NCBI RefSeq assembly: GCF_947179515.1
Contig: NC_067474.1
Span: 92,569,324 to 92,633,323, forward strand
Direction: 5' to 3'
Length of the DNA: 64,000 nt
Source: Apodemus sylvaticus
Lineage: Eukaryota > Chordata > Mammalia > Rodentia > Muridae
The notes below the pieces were generated by a model. It saw nothing but the letters and a program-made list of their open reading frames with translations. It was not told where the DNA came from and did no database searches. Both the position numbers and the translations under genes were made by a program. Shown one piece after another: positions 34,955 through 46,414 of the stretch. Numbering within the stretch: the stretch's first letter is position 1; each line of letters opens with the position of its first letter.

Positions 34955-35646
34955 ATAGATATTGCTTTATTTACATTTCAAATGATATCCCTTTTCCACA
35001 TAACCCCTCCGAAAACCCCCTATGTCTTCTCCCCTCCCCCTGCTTATCAACCATCTTCCCATTTTTCTGACTGGCATTGCTCTACTCTGGGGCATCAGTC
35101 CACAGGACCAATAGCCTCTCCACTCATTGATGTCTCAAATGGCTATCTCCTGCTACATATGGAGCTGGAGCCATTGGTCCCTCCATGTGTACTCTTTGGT
35201 TGGTGGTTTAGTCCCTGGGAGCTCTGGGGATACTGGTTTGTACATATCATTGTTCCTCCTAAGAGGGCCTGCAAACCTCTTCAGTTTCTTCTGTCCTTTT
35301 TCTAGAGGCTCCATTGGGGACCCTATGCTCATTCTATTGGTCGACTGTGAGCCATAGATATTTTGACTCAACTTCCAATAAGGATCAAATGATGCACAAT
35401 TTGTTGTTCCTTCTTCTTGAGCTTCATATGGTCTGTGAGTTGTATATTGGGTATTCTGAGCATTTGGGCTAAATTGCTAAGCTTCTGTAAGGCAAATGAC
35501 ACTATCAATAGGACGAAACAGCAACCAATAGATTGAGAAAAGATCTTTACCAATCCTACATCTGACAGAGAGCTAATATCCAATATTTACAAAGAACTGA
35601 AGAAGTTAGACTCCAGAGAACGAAATTACCCTATTAAAAATTTGGC
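34955..35646 (-). mobile_element. 5'-inverted Lx-type L1
   Basis: 34,955-35,480 is an Lx-type 3' UTR (minus): ATTTACATTTCAAATGATAT, CCCCTCCCCCTGC, CCATGTGTACTCTTTGGTTG, CCTTCTTCTTGAGCTTC. It switches at about 35,480 to plus-strand ORF2 (AAGCTTCTGTAAGGCAAATG through GACTCCAGAGAACGAAATTA). On the L1 map the two parts are separated by several hundred bases, so the inversion is accompanied by an internal deletion. I did not find a TSD. Confidence 0.8.
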
Positions 35647-35649
35647 TTA

Positions 35650-36775
35650 TGGCACCCAGCAGTTATAGAAAAGAAAGAGGGAGAATCATACACACACACA
35701 CACACACACACACTGAATGGCTAAAGCAAGCAAGCTCTAACAAGCATTCTTTAGTAACTTTATTTTCCCATTAGCTCTTTTCTACCTCTAAGACAAAGTT
35801 TTCTATATAAAGTGAAATTTAAATCATAGCCATGTTACATATTCTCTAAAATCTATCACCACAAAACCATATTTTTCAGGAACAGATTAAAGTCATTACA
35901 CAAAAGGGGGATTTTAACAGGATTATTGATTACATATTCTTCTTTTGAAATTTATAGTTAGCTACAAACTTGCTATCTATTGTTTTCTCCACAAGTTCAT
36001 TGCAACACCAAAGCAATAATTCTTTTGTCACAGATTAACAAAGTTTAAGCAAGTCAAATTATAGTAGCAAGTTTTTTATTATCCTTCACTGGTAACAATG
36101 TAAGCAACAGGTCATCTATCTTAAGTATGTTTTTGAGGTCTTGGTCAGCTAAAATGGCTAATTATTTGTTCTCTGTACTTTGAATTATTTACTCTATTGT
36201 TAACTTTTCTTTACATAGTGCACATAAAACTGTTACAACTCCCCTCCTTCACAAGATCAAGGAACCCAGAATGAGGATAGGGAATACTCTATTCTTGATG
36301 CTCACTTTAAACTTCTACCAAGCACTGTAACTTCCCCCCAAAAATATTTAAATCAACTTAACTTCCTAGAACTATTTAAATTAAGTCAGGAAATTCATGA
36401 AATCATTAATTCACCTAAAGAGCATTATCTCAAGAACATTAATCTTCATGTTGAACTGCAGGATATATGCCCAACACAGGGGGTTATCACCCAGAAAGTA
36501 ATCACAGCAAGCCATAGGCAAGGAGGCTCTTCTTATGCCCATCCATACCAATCCAGATAAATGAGGAATACAGTAATAACAAACATGAGAAGGCACATTA
36601 GTAGCAAAAACCAATCCTGTGGCTAAGCCCCTCATGCTTTTTCATCCATCACAGCTGAGAATGATGATGGGCCACCCCGGAAGCTAACTTTCCCACTGCA
36701 GTTCTTCCCACATTCTATCAACACCATTGAGCAGAATTTACAGGAAGAGCCAACCAATGATTGTCTCAGCATGAA
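35650..36775. other. Unassigned stretch with a short (CA)n
   Basis: A CA microsatellite at 35,691-35,713; otherwise no gene. The part around 36,240-36,700 is somewhat richer in G+C and may be an old LTR-type repeat, but I cannot assign it. Confidence 0.4.
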
Positions 36776-36779
36776 ACCA

Positions 36780-37410
36780 ATGCCATAAATGGGAGCCCAC
36801 TCCTGACATTATTAATGATATTCTGTTATACTTACAGGGTGGATCCTAGCATAACTGTCATCAGAAAGACTTCTTCTAGCACATAATGGAAACAGATGCA
36901 AAAACTCAGAGCCAAGCACTAAGTAGAACTTGTGGAATCATGTGGAAGACAGAGAAGAAGAATTGAAAGAGTCAGAGATACCAAGGACAACACACACACA
37001 CACACACCTCTACAGGATGAAATAACCTTATAATATAGGGGCTCATAACAACTGAACTGCCAATCAAAGAGACCTAGGCCCTCTGTTGTGCAGTTGCTTG
37101 TCCATGTGGGACTTCTATAGTGAGATCATGGGTGACTATCTCTGCCTATATTGGCTAAATTTGGATCCCATTCCTCTAACTGAGCTGCCTTGTGTACCCT
37201 CAGTTGAAAATTCACCCAGTCTCATTGCAAATTGATATGGCAAAGCTCTCTCATATTCCTAAGAGGACTCTTCTTTTCTGAAGCATAGAAGAAGAGGAGA
37301 AAATTGGGGAGAGAGAAGGTAGAAGTGAAGGCCTGGGCAGAGTTGAAGGAAGGAAAGTTGTGATTGAAATGTAAAGGAAATAAATAATTCATAAATATAA
37401 TAAACTAAAA
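36780..37410 (+). mobile_element. Old Lx8/9-type L1 3' UTR
   Basis: Text such as GATATTCTGTTATACTTACAG, CATAACTGTCATCAGAAAGA, CAGATGCAAAAACTCAGAGCC, CCTCTAACTGAGCTGCCTTG and a final AAATAAATAATTCATAAATA follows the order of the distinct, older Lx 3' UTRs, as I remember them. A CA run (36,992-37,008) lies inside. Sense orientation, strongly diverged. Confidence 0.6.
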
Positions 37411-37529
37411 GAGGACTACTATATTGCTTTCTTAGTAACAGGATGGACCAAATTAAAAATTTTGCCATTTAGTACAGAAAGAGCATCTTTGCCTCCATCA
37501 TAGGACTACTAGAAATTTTACTGAGGTTT

Positions 37530-37993
37530 TCTTTTTGAATTTTATTTTTTTCTATATTCTATGTTTACATTCCAAATGATTTGACCTTTCCCAGTTCCCC
37601 ACTCACCATATGTCCCATAAGCCCTCTTCCCATCCCCAACCCATTCCCCAATCAACCCCCTCCCTCTTCTCTGTCCTGGTAATCCCCTACATTGCTGCAT
37701 CAAGCCTTTCCAGGACCAGGGCCCTCTTCTTCCTTCTCCTTGGGAATACCTACTGTCTCCTGAGTTTTTAATCTTAGCCATTCTGGCTGGCGTGAGGTGA
37801 AATCTCAGGGTTAAGATCCAACAAAGAAAGAGAACTTCAGACCAATTTCCCTTGTGAATATCAATGCAAAAATACTCATTAAAATTCTTGCCAACCTAAT
37901 ACAAGAACCCATCAAACCAATCATTCACCATGATCAAGTAGGCTTCATCCCAGGGATGCAGGGATGGTTCAATATTCAGAAATCCATCCAATT
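37530..37993 (-). mobile_element. Rearranged L1: inversion plus internal deletion
   Basis: Three pieces. 37,530-37,745 is an L1 3' UTR (minus). 37,746-37,814 is ORF2 C-terminal sequence (minus, CTGTCTCCTGAGTTTTTAATC), which in intact copies lies several hundred bases further from the 3' end. 37,815-37,993 is plus-strand ORF2 RT sequence (AAGATCCAACAAAGAAAGAG through ATGGTTCAATATTCAGAAAT). The retained bases at the deletion join do not fit a GT-AG intron. TSD not found. Confidence 0.8.
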
Positions 37994-37994
37994 A

Positions 37995-38675
37995 TGATGA
38001 TAAATTTATCATGCCTTCTAAGAATGGATGTAGGAGTCATGCTGCCAGGTACATTATAAAACATGCTGAAGTGCTTACCCAGATTTATGAAAATACACAA
38101 TGTATATCCAGTCCCTCTACATGGCCAGATCACCTGCATCCTTCATCACGATATAGCAGGATCAATACACATGATACTTATACTCATATACACTTCCCTA
38201 AGTTCGAGAATTAGACTGTGTCCCACATCCAATAACCCTTCCTAGTCTGGCCTTCCCTGATAGTTCAGCCTTAAATTATGTAGTTTTATTCACCCAGGAT
38301 TTACCTACCTTCTCACAAGCTATCCCAAATCTCTGTTCCCAGCTAGAATTTGAGCATCCTTTTCCAGTGTGTCTGGCTGAATGAGTCTGCCTAATACTGA
38401 CTTCCAAGCACAATACCAAACCCAAGATTTATTCTCAATCTCCAGACTTATCCCAGAATGCACATCTAACATATCAACCCAATCACTTGTGTCTACTTGA
38501 AATTTTCACTTAAGACAAATTCGACCTTTTACTCCAAACCTCAATCACATTTTCTCTGTTCTTCCCAAACTCACTTTCTTTTATCAGATAAAAAACAAAA
38601 ACAACAATAACAACAAATCAAGAAAAAGAAATACACACAGCCCTTGTCACAAAACTAAAAAAGAAAAAAATTTTA
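37995..38675. other. Unassigned stretch, possibly the 5' part of an ancient L1
   Basis: No gene recognised. It lies directly upstream of an ancient L1 ORF1-like block and could be its 5' UTR. Confidence 0.35.
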
Positions 38676-38679
38676 TTTC

Positions 38680-39120
38680 CACCCATGAGAATTTTCAAGA
38701 TGAACACTAGGATATCAAATGTAAAATAATAAATTTAAGAATTCTCAGAGAAGTCAAGGAATTTTAAATAAGAAAGAATTTTAAATAAGAAACAAAGAAA
38801 CAACCCAATGAATGATGCCCATGAATATAGAAAAATAGGGCTAATAGAGATGTTTAGGACAATTCAGAATCTGAAAATAGAATGTAATACAGTGAGAGAA
38901 ACACAGAAGTCCAGCAAAAATAAAATGAAAAGCTCCATATTCCAACCAGAAACTTACAATTAAAACGAATCATATATAAGATAGAATATCAGAATTTGAT
39001 TAAAAAGTACATTATCTAAAATGTGTAAGCAGAGAATATGAAAAGAAGTAAGCAAAACCAGGAAAGAAACATATAGAAAATGTTGACACAATAACAGCAA
39101 AAGCTTTGGAATTATGAAAA
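38680..39120 (+). pseudogene. Ancient L1 (or HAL1-like) ORF1 fragment
   Basis: AAGTCAAGGAATTTTAAATA, GAGAGAAACACAGAAGTCC and AAAAAGTACATTATCTAAAATG-like text resembles an old ORF1 with its A-rich codons. It is heavily decayed. It stands at the right distance and orientation to belong to the ancient ORF2 at 39.5-40.3 kb, with a GAAA satellite in between. Confidence 0.45.
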
Positions 39121-39175
39121 TGGATGAGGGAAAACAATCACAGGTTAGTGCCAAAGATCTTCAATATAATCACAG

Positions 39176-39475
<300 letters not shown>

Positions 39476-39499
39476 GAAACAAGATATCAATCCTAGTTT

Positions 39500-40320
39500 T
39501 AAAAAGAAGAAACTTCACTGAGTAAAGAGCTGGATAAAAATATTATAATCAATTAACCCTAAGTTAATCAGATATCATTATCCTAGTATCTAAAGTAATG
39601 CATTTTATACTAAAAATTATCAAAGATATAAAGGACTTTTCATATTAATAAAAGATTTTCAAATATATTACACAAATATATATATATATATGTATATCAA
39701 AAATTCTGAAACACTTAATTTTGTAAAAAGTGTCCTATAGACATAGCTATCTAGCAACACATTACTATTATAGTAGGTAATTTCACTTTTTTCAACAGAT
39801 TTTACTCCACTTTTTCCAACAGAAAATCATCTGAACAAATAATGAGTAAAAGCATATGAGAATTATACTCTACCATACATTAAATATTCTGAATAGATTC
39901 CTTTAGAATATCACACATAAACAGCACAGAATATACTTTATACTAAGCGATGTACAGACACATATCTAAAATATATCTTAATTCTGGTACATAGAACAAG
40001 TTTTAAGAAATACAGATTGAAATAAACAAGCCTTTGTATCATATCTAGTGATAACACAATAAAACTTATAATTAACTACCCATAATATCTATAGTAAGAT
40101 CACAAACACTTGGAGGTTAGAAAAATCACTATTGAATAAAGGATGAAAAATTAAAATATAAACGAAGGAACAGTGTTTACTGAAGTCAAATGAAAATGAA
40201 AAACAACACAAAACCGCTGGGATATGTTAGAAGTAACACTATGAGGTAAATTATAGCTCTGATTGCCTACATTTAACGTCAGAAAAGGCACAAAAAGTTG
40301 ACTTAATGAGGTAAAAAACA
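39500..40320 (+). pseudogene. Ancient L1 ORF2 endonuclease region
   Basis: ATAGTAGGTAATTTCACTTT (the V-G-D-F-N-T region), AATCATCTGAACAAATAAT, CTACCATACATTAAATATTC, TCACACATAAACAGCACAG and TAGCTCTGATTGCCTACATT run in the order of mammalian-wide old L1 ORF2, from endonuclease to the linker before RT. It is strongly diverged with many stops. The same element resumes at 42,440 after an inserted Lx copy. Confidence 0.65.
39684..39702. repeat. Short (AT)n run
   Basis: A short alternating AT tract within the ancient ORF2 fragment. Confidence 0.8.
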
Positions 40321-40324
40321 TTAA

Positions 40325-41860
40325 ATATCAAGACCCAATCAAATATTTTGGTGTGACTCTAACAAAGCAAATGAAAGATCTGTATGACAAGAACTTCAAG
40401 TCTCTGAAGAAAGAAATTGAAGAAGATTTCAGGAGATGGAAAGATCTCCCACGCTCATAGATTGGCAGGGCTAATATAGTAAAAATGGCCATCTTGACTA
40501 AAGTAATCTACAGATTCAATGCAATCCCTATCAAAAGTCCAAGTCAATTCTGCATAGAGTTATAAAGAGCAATTTCTAAATTTATCTGGAACAACAATAA
40601 ACACAGGATAGCAAAACTATTCTCAACAATAAAAGAACTGGCAGAATCTCCATCCCTTACCTCAAGCTATACTACAGAGCAATAGTGATTAAAAACTGCA
40701 TGACATTGTTACAGGGACAGGCAAGTAGATCAATGAAATAGAATGGAAGACCCAGAAATGGACCCTCACACTTATGATCACTTGAGCTTTGACAAAGGAG
40801 CTGAAAATATTCAGTGGGAAAAAGAAAACATTTTCAACAAATGGTGCTGAGTCAACTGGCAGTCAACATGTAGAAGGACTCAAATTAATCCATTTTTATC
40901 TCCCTGTACAAAACTCAAGTCTAAGTTGATCAAGGACCTCCACATAAAACCAGATACACAGATTTTAATAGAAGAGAAATTGGGGAAGAATCTGGATCAC
41001 ATTGGCACGGGTTAAGCTTTCCTGAATAGAACACTAATGGCTTATGCTCTAAGACCAAGAATTGACAAATGGGACCTCATAAAATTGCAAAGCTTCTATT
41101 AGGCAAAGGACATTGTCAATAGAACAAAATAGCAACCAACAGAATGGGAAAAGATCTTTACCAATCCTACATCCCATAGAGGACCAATATCCAATATCTA
41201 CAAAGAACTCAATAAGTTAGACTCCAGAGAACCAAATAACTCTATTTAAAAATGGGGTACAGAGCTAAACAAAGAATTCTCAACAGAGGAATACCGGATG
41301 GCTGAGAAACACCTAAAGAAATGTTCAACATCCTTAATCATCAGGAAAATGCATATCAAAACTATCTGGAGATTCCAAGTCACACCAGTCACAATGGCCA
41401 AGATCAAAATCTCAGGGGGCAGCAAATGCTGGAGAGGATGTGAAGAAAGAGGAACACTCCTCCATGGCTGGTGGGATTGCGATCTGGCAAAACCACTCTG
41501 GAAATCAGTTTGACAATTCCTCAGAAAACTGGACATAGCACTACCTGAGGATCCAGCTATGCTACTCTTGGCCATATACCCAGAAGAGGCTCCAACATGT
41601 AAAAAAGAACACATGCTCCACCATGTTCATAGCAGACTTATTTATCATAGCCAAAAGGTGGAAATAACCTAGATGTCACTCAACAGAGGAATGGATACAG
41701 AAAATATAGTACATTCATACAATAGAGTACTACTCAGATATTAAAAACAATGAATTCATTAAATTCTTAGGCAAATGGATAGAGCAAGAAACTATCATCT
41801 GAGGTAACCCCATTACAAAAGAGCACACATGGTATGCACTAATTAATAAGTGGACATTAG
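40325..41860 (+). pseudogene. L1 ORF2 C-terminal half (Lx-type)
   Basis: Begins at the YFGVTLTKQMKDLYDKNFKSL-like region, continues through the NKWCSTGSQ-like region and the Cys-rich motif CWRGCEERGTLLHGWWDC near 41,440, and ends with a TAG at 41,858-41,860. One cysteine/histidine position is altered (LLHGWW where other copies have LLHCWW). Frameshifts and stops are abundant. Confidence 0.85.
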
Positions 41861-42385
41861 ACCCAAAGCTCAGAATACCCACAATACAACTCATAGATCA
41901 CATAAAGCTCAAGATGAAGAAAGATCAAAGTGTGGATACTTTGATCCTTATTGGATAGTAGATTAAAACTCCCATGATTCATAGCTAACCAATAGAATGA
42001 GAATAGGGTTCCCAATGGAGGAGCTAGAAAAAGGACCCAAGGAGTTGATGAGGTTTGCTACTCTACAGGAGGAACAACAATATGTACCAACCAGTACCTT
42101 CCAGAGCTCCCAAGGACTAAACCACCAACCAAAGAGTGCAGTGGAGGCTCCCAAGGCACCAGCTACATATGTAGCAGAAGATGACCATTTCAGATATCAA
42201 TTAGAGGGGAGGCTTGTGAAAGCTTGATTCCTCAGAATAGAGGAATGCAAGTCAGGAAATTGGGAGTGGCTGAGCAGGGGGAGGGGGATGGGATAGGGAA
42301 TTTTTGGTGGGGTATCTTGGAAAGGAGTTAATATTTGAGATGCAAACAAAGCAAATATCTAATAAAGAAAAAGAAATAAATCTTA
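41861..42385 (+). other. Lx-type L1 3' UTR
   Basis: CTCAGAATACCCACAATACA, AAGCTCAAGATGAAGAAAGA, AACCAACCAAAGAGTGC, then a G-rich AGCAGGGGGAGGGGGATGGG block and the AATAAA tail. A spurious sense ORF at 41,997-42,227 arises from this GC-richer UTR. Confidence 0.85.
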
Positions 42386-42439
42386 CCCTGTAACATGAGA
42401 AAACAAAAAAGAAAACAAACAAAAAACCAAACCCAGTTG

Positions 42440-42690
42440 ACAACTATATAATAAGGAATTAATAAATGTGGTAAAATGTCAAAAATTAATTAATGTAAGG
42501 ATTTATCCTGTGTTAAGATAAAAAGCGATTGACAGTCACTTAGCCTAACTCACCAAAGAAAGAAAATGTGAAAATAAATTAGCAAAAGGGTTTAAAAACA
42601 GGGAGATGCTACAATAGACACCAAAGAAATTCAAAATAATATAAAGGGATACAGACATACCAGCACTTCATTCTTATAAAATGACATTAG
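42440..42690 (+). pseudogene. Ancient L1 ORF2 continuation
   Basis: TAGCCTAACTCACCAAAGAA, AAATAAATTAGCAAAAGGGT and CACCAAAGAAATTCAAAATA match the linker between the endonuclease and RT domains (AKLTKKREKT-like). This is what should follow the fragment at 39.5-40.3 kb. Confidence 0.65.
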
Positions 42691-42750
42691 AATTTGGTTA
42701 GGAATTTGCAGTGGTTTGACTATCCAATGATTTGTCCTTAGAATCATATA

Positions 42751-42848
42751 TACGTGTGTGTGTGTGTGTGTGTGTATGTGTGCATGTGTGCGTGTACACA
42801 CACACACATATATATATGTGTGCGTGTGTGTGTGTATGCATATATAAT
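42751..42848. repeat. TG/CA/AT compound microsatellite with hairpin potential
   Basis: A TG run, then a CA run, an ATATATAT centre and another TG run. The segment 42,796-42,829 is an inverted repeat with arms of about 17 bases and one mismatch, centred at 42,812/42,813. Confidence 0.9.
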
Positions 42849-42904
42849 TTTAAATATAATATATGTTTTAATATTTATTATATATATGAATAATTTTTGA
42901 TGTA

Positions 42905-43505
42905 TATCAAATTTATTTTGAACTTTATAGGAGTGTTTATCATGAAAAGATATTAAATTTTGTCAAATTCTTTTTCCATATTTTTTGATATGTTCATGAA
43001 TTTCAGTCCTTGAGTTCATTTATGTACTATATTTATTATAGATTTTATGTATAATATCATACTTTCATCTGTTTGTGTGCATTTTTCAATTCTTTTTAAG
43101 AACATTTTCTTTTGAACCTTTTCATATGCATTTATCAAGGAAATTGTTTTGCAGACTTCTTTTGGTATCCAGAGCAAATTTTAATATTCAACTTACATTT
43201 CCTTCACCACACAGTTTGGTCATGATCCTTCTATTTTTATTTCATGCAATAGTTTGAGAAGTATTGCTCCTAGTTCTTTAAACGTCTGATAGATTTCATT
43301 ACTGAATCCATGTAGGTTTAAACTTTACTTGAGAAATCTTTTATTGCTATTTCAATCACATTACTTATTATGAATCTGTTTAAATTTCTTACCTCTTTTA
43401 ATTTATTTTTGGTAGGTCATATCCTTCTAGAAACTCAGCAATATCTTTTACATTTTTCAATCTAGTAGAGTATAGTCTTTTACAGTACATGCCATACTGA
43501 TTTGA
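42905..43505 (-). pseudogene. Ancient L1 ORF2 RT-region fragment
   Basis: Antisense reading resembles the region before and within RT of old mammalian L1s: ATCATGAAAAGATATTAAATTTTGTCAAA (the FDKI region), TGCAATAGTTTGAGAAGTAT (the LLKLF region) and CTTCTAGAAACTCAGCAAT. Very diverged. Its orientation is opposite to the ancient L1 just to the left. Confidence 0.6.
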
Positions 43506-44035
43506 AATTCTCCAGTGGTTCCTAGCAATAAAAGGTAAGAAGGTAGCCTATTCTTGGCGATGAGACTTATCATCAATAATCTGTGACTTTTAGCAGAAAT
43601 TTGATTCATCTAACAGAGAAAAGTGTTTAAATGAAATTTAATATGTTGTTTTTTAAGTAACATACAACCTGACAATTAGATTGCCTTAATTACTTTTATG
43701 CACTGTGAGTGTTGGTTGACATTCTCTAACCTTTACTTTGTCCATTTACCTGACAACTGAACTTCCTTTCTTAAATACTTCTATACCCATCTCAGTCCTC
43801 AGCAGAGCAGATTACTTTTGTATTTGTTGAGCATTAATGCAGGGACCCATAAATTGAAAAGATGTAGAGAATAAGAGTCTATAAATTTAAAAGTCATTTT
43901 ATTTATTTGTTCATAAGGGCAAAGAATGATGAATATTTTTAATTTAGATATTTATTATCCATCTACATTTCTTATTTAACTACTTGGATTATAGGTCCCT
44001 ATCCTATCCTTGTTTTTTTATTTGTTTTGCTTTTT
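43506..44035. other. Unassigned stretch
   Basis: No gene recognised; ends at an AT run (44,040-44,065). Confidence 0.4.
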
Positions 44036-44089
44036 ATTCATATATATATATATATATATATATATGCATCTTCAGTCAATTCAGTTTCC

Positions 44090-44600
44090 TTTGTTGTATT
44101 GAAGATTTTTTATTTTACATAATGTCACATGAATTTTTGATATTGGTTCCTGAGTGAACAGTATTCTATTTAGTAATTTATTTTCTGTCCCTCTACCATG
44201 TAGTATTTTTTGATTTTTTTCCTATAATACTTTTAGTTTCCTATATTATGAAAAATGTCTTTGATTTAATTTTGGAAGTTGAGATTTATGTGATGTTACA
44301 TAGACCTTATTTCATATTTGTATATGTAGAAAGATCCTGATTTTCCACAAATATTTGCTGAAAATAGTGGATTTCCTCAATATATATTTCTACATGATAT
44401 AGTCACACACATTCATTTCTTCTTCCTTAGTTCTACTGAGCTGATTAACATACCTGTTTTAAGCAAGTTCCATGCTAATTTCTTTATTTGGTGATCATGT
44501 TGATCATTTAGTGTTTTTTCATTGTCACATGAATTCTAGGATTGTATTCTATTTTTGTAAATATTTGCATTGGGATTTTTATGAGAAATGCAATAAATCC
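44090..44600 (-). pseudogene. Ancient L1 ORF2 post-RT fragment
   Basis: CACAAATATTTGCTGAAAAT, TGCTAATTTCTTTATTTGG, GAATTCTAGGATTGTATTC and TGCATTGGGATTTTTATGAGAAATGCAATAAAT-like text matches the antisense of old L1 ORF2 downstream of the RT core. Age is similar to the previous fragment. Confidence 0.6.
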
Positions 44601-44639
44601 AAGTTTTCTTCAGGATAAAAGTCATGGAAAGACTAGGAA

Positions 44640-44835
44640 TGGAGGGATAATACCCTAACATTATACAAGGTATATATAACAAACTTATAGCCAAACATCC
44701 AACTAAATGGAGTAAAAACTCAAAATTTTTCAATATAAAGCAGGAAACAAATATGTGTACTCATTAGATTCCTCTTGTTATACTCTTTTGTCTTAATCAG
44801 GAAAATAAGACAAGAGAATGAAATAAAAGAAATAT
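44640..44835 (+). pseudogene. Ancient L1 RT fragment in the opposite orientation
   Basis: ATAGCCAAACATCCAACTAAATGGAG and AAGACAAGAGAATGAAATAAAAG resemble the sense RT segment (the NIKLNGEK through RQEKEIKG region of old L1s). It adjoins the minus-strand fragment head-on, suggesting an old inversion. Confidence 0.55.
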
Positions 44836-44859
44836 GAACAAGAAAGGAGGTTGCATGTC

Positions 44860-45005
44860 TTAAACAGGAACATTTTTGCTTTTGATATGATAGTTTTGCT
44901 AAGTACAGTATTCTAGATTTACAGCTTTGGTCTTTTGAAATTCAAAACCATCATTCCCTCTTGACTTTACAAGATTTCTTGGTTGAATTTATTTTATTTT
45001 TAATA
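44860..45005 (-). pseudogene. Ancient L1 ORF1 C-terminal fragment
   Basis: TTTTGCTAAGTACAGTATTCTAGATT and CATTCCCTCTTGACTTTAC resemble the antisense of the old ORF1 C-terminal region. Weak. Confidence 0.4.
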
Positions 45006-46098
45006 ATATGCATTCTTCAAATGGCATTTTTACAGTGTTCAAATAGGAGTGGATTTAGTGTGATTAAATTACTTTATTCTATGAAATTTGTCTTGGGGGC
45101 ATCAGCACTTGATCCCAGTACTCCTCTGAAGCAACAACAACAACAAAAAAACACTTGAAAAAAATAATCACCATTAAAGTACATATAGACTACGATACTA
45201 CAATGATCCTCAAATAAAAATAGTTGTTTAAAGTATGATTAATCATGAGTGACTACTTGCTGAGAATTGCAGTTGCTATGAAAGCAGATATCTAGTCATT
45301 TGTATAAGAAATGTATCTAGGTTAGTTTAATTGATATTGAATGTCCTAATCTGATTATATATAGTATGATTTTATATGGAAGTTCCCAGAAACCATTTAT
45401 AAAAGGGTTGCAGAGTATAAGTATTTATCTCTGCCTCATGACTGTTAATGAAATGTGACTTCCTTTCTCATGCTTTTGCTTCCTATCTCATGCTCTGTTA
45501 TGCTGTACAATGTCTTATGGAAAGTCAAAATAGTGGCTTCCTTTGGTGGTTTTTCTACATACATCTTTACCAGAAATTATACAACTTCTAATAGAGAAAA
45601 GTGGTGTCAAGAAGTCTTGACTGTTTTTGTAATAATGTTAACAATCTAGTTCTGATTATCTGAAATCAGTTCATGGAAGGAATGTGAAATATTTACCAAC
45701 TTCTAGATAAGATAGACAACATCTTCTGTGACTCTTAACAGGCCACTCTGATTATAGCTTGGAAGACAAGAAGAGTGAGAGAAATATGCTCAATGGAGGC
45801 CTAGACTATAGGATTTCAGAGAAACAGTAGCTAATATTTAGTTTCATGTTATACTCTAGCAAATAATATAACAATACATTATATTAGAAGTTGACTGAGT
45901 TGAATTTAAAATTAAGGGGCTAATTTATTTGCTGTGAAAAAATTAAAAATGTTGGCAGTGGTGGTATGCCAGTGATTTTCATGTCATTTTGGTCCAATTA
46001 AGTTTTCTGAAAGGATGGAAATTCACTTGGAAAATGCTTCCATAAGATGATTTATGGGACAAGGACCAAGCCATTCATGAATCAAATTCCTAAAATAT

Positions 46099-46130
<32 letters not shown>

Positions 46131-46184
46131 TACAAATATTGAGTTAGCTATGAGATGAAAATACCAGTAAGTAACAGGCCTTCA
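45006..46184. other. Unassigned stretch
   Basis: No gene identified. Contains a CAACAACAA run near 45,131 and an AT/CA microsatellite at 46,101-46,130. Confidence 0.45.
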
Positions 46185-46350
46185 TAGCCTCTGCATCAGT
46201 GCCTGCCTCCAGGTTCTTGTGCTGTTTGAGTTACTTTTTGAATTCTTTAAAGGGTGAATATATAAATGTAAGCATAATAAATCCTTTCCTTTTCAAGTTG
46301 TTTTAGTTATCATGTTTCATCACAGTAGTAACCATGACTAGGAGAGTAGT
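46185..46350 (+). repeat. Fragment of a rodent dispersed repeat (LTR-like)
   Basis: AGCCTCTGCATCAGTGCCTG, CCTCCAGGTTCTTGTGCTG, ATAATAAATCCTTTCC and CATGTTTCATCACAGTAGTA follow the order of a very common rodent repeat with an AATAAA-type motif, related in structure to the pieces at 4.4 and 5.2 kb. The family is not assigned. Confidence 0.45.
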
Positions 46351-46414
46351 CTTGCCATAGTTGTTATCCAGTGTCCTATCCAGTGAGAAGTGTTACACAA
46401 TTTCTCAACAATAG

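Larger units (their letters stand above)
40325..42385 (+). mobile_element. 5'-truncated Lx-type L1 nested in an ancient L1
   Basis: Sense orientation throughout: ORF2 from the post-RT region to its stop near 41,860, then a 3' UTR and A-rich tail (AATAAAGAAAAAGAAATAAA). It lies between two parts of the same ancient L1 ORF2 (39.5-40.3 and 42.44-42.69 kb), which shows it inserted there. The TSD is not obvious; decay since insertion is considerable. Confidence 0.85.

Noticed and set aside
37746..37815. Spliced L1 RNA as origin of the internal deletion
   Set aside because: The join keeps bases that a GT-AG intron would remove, and no donor or acceptor sits at the edges; template jumping fits better.
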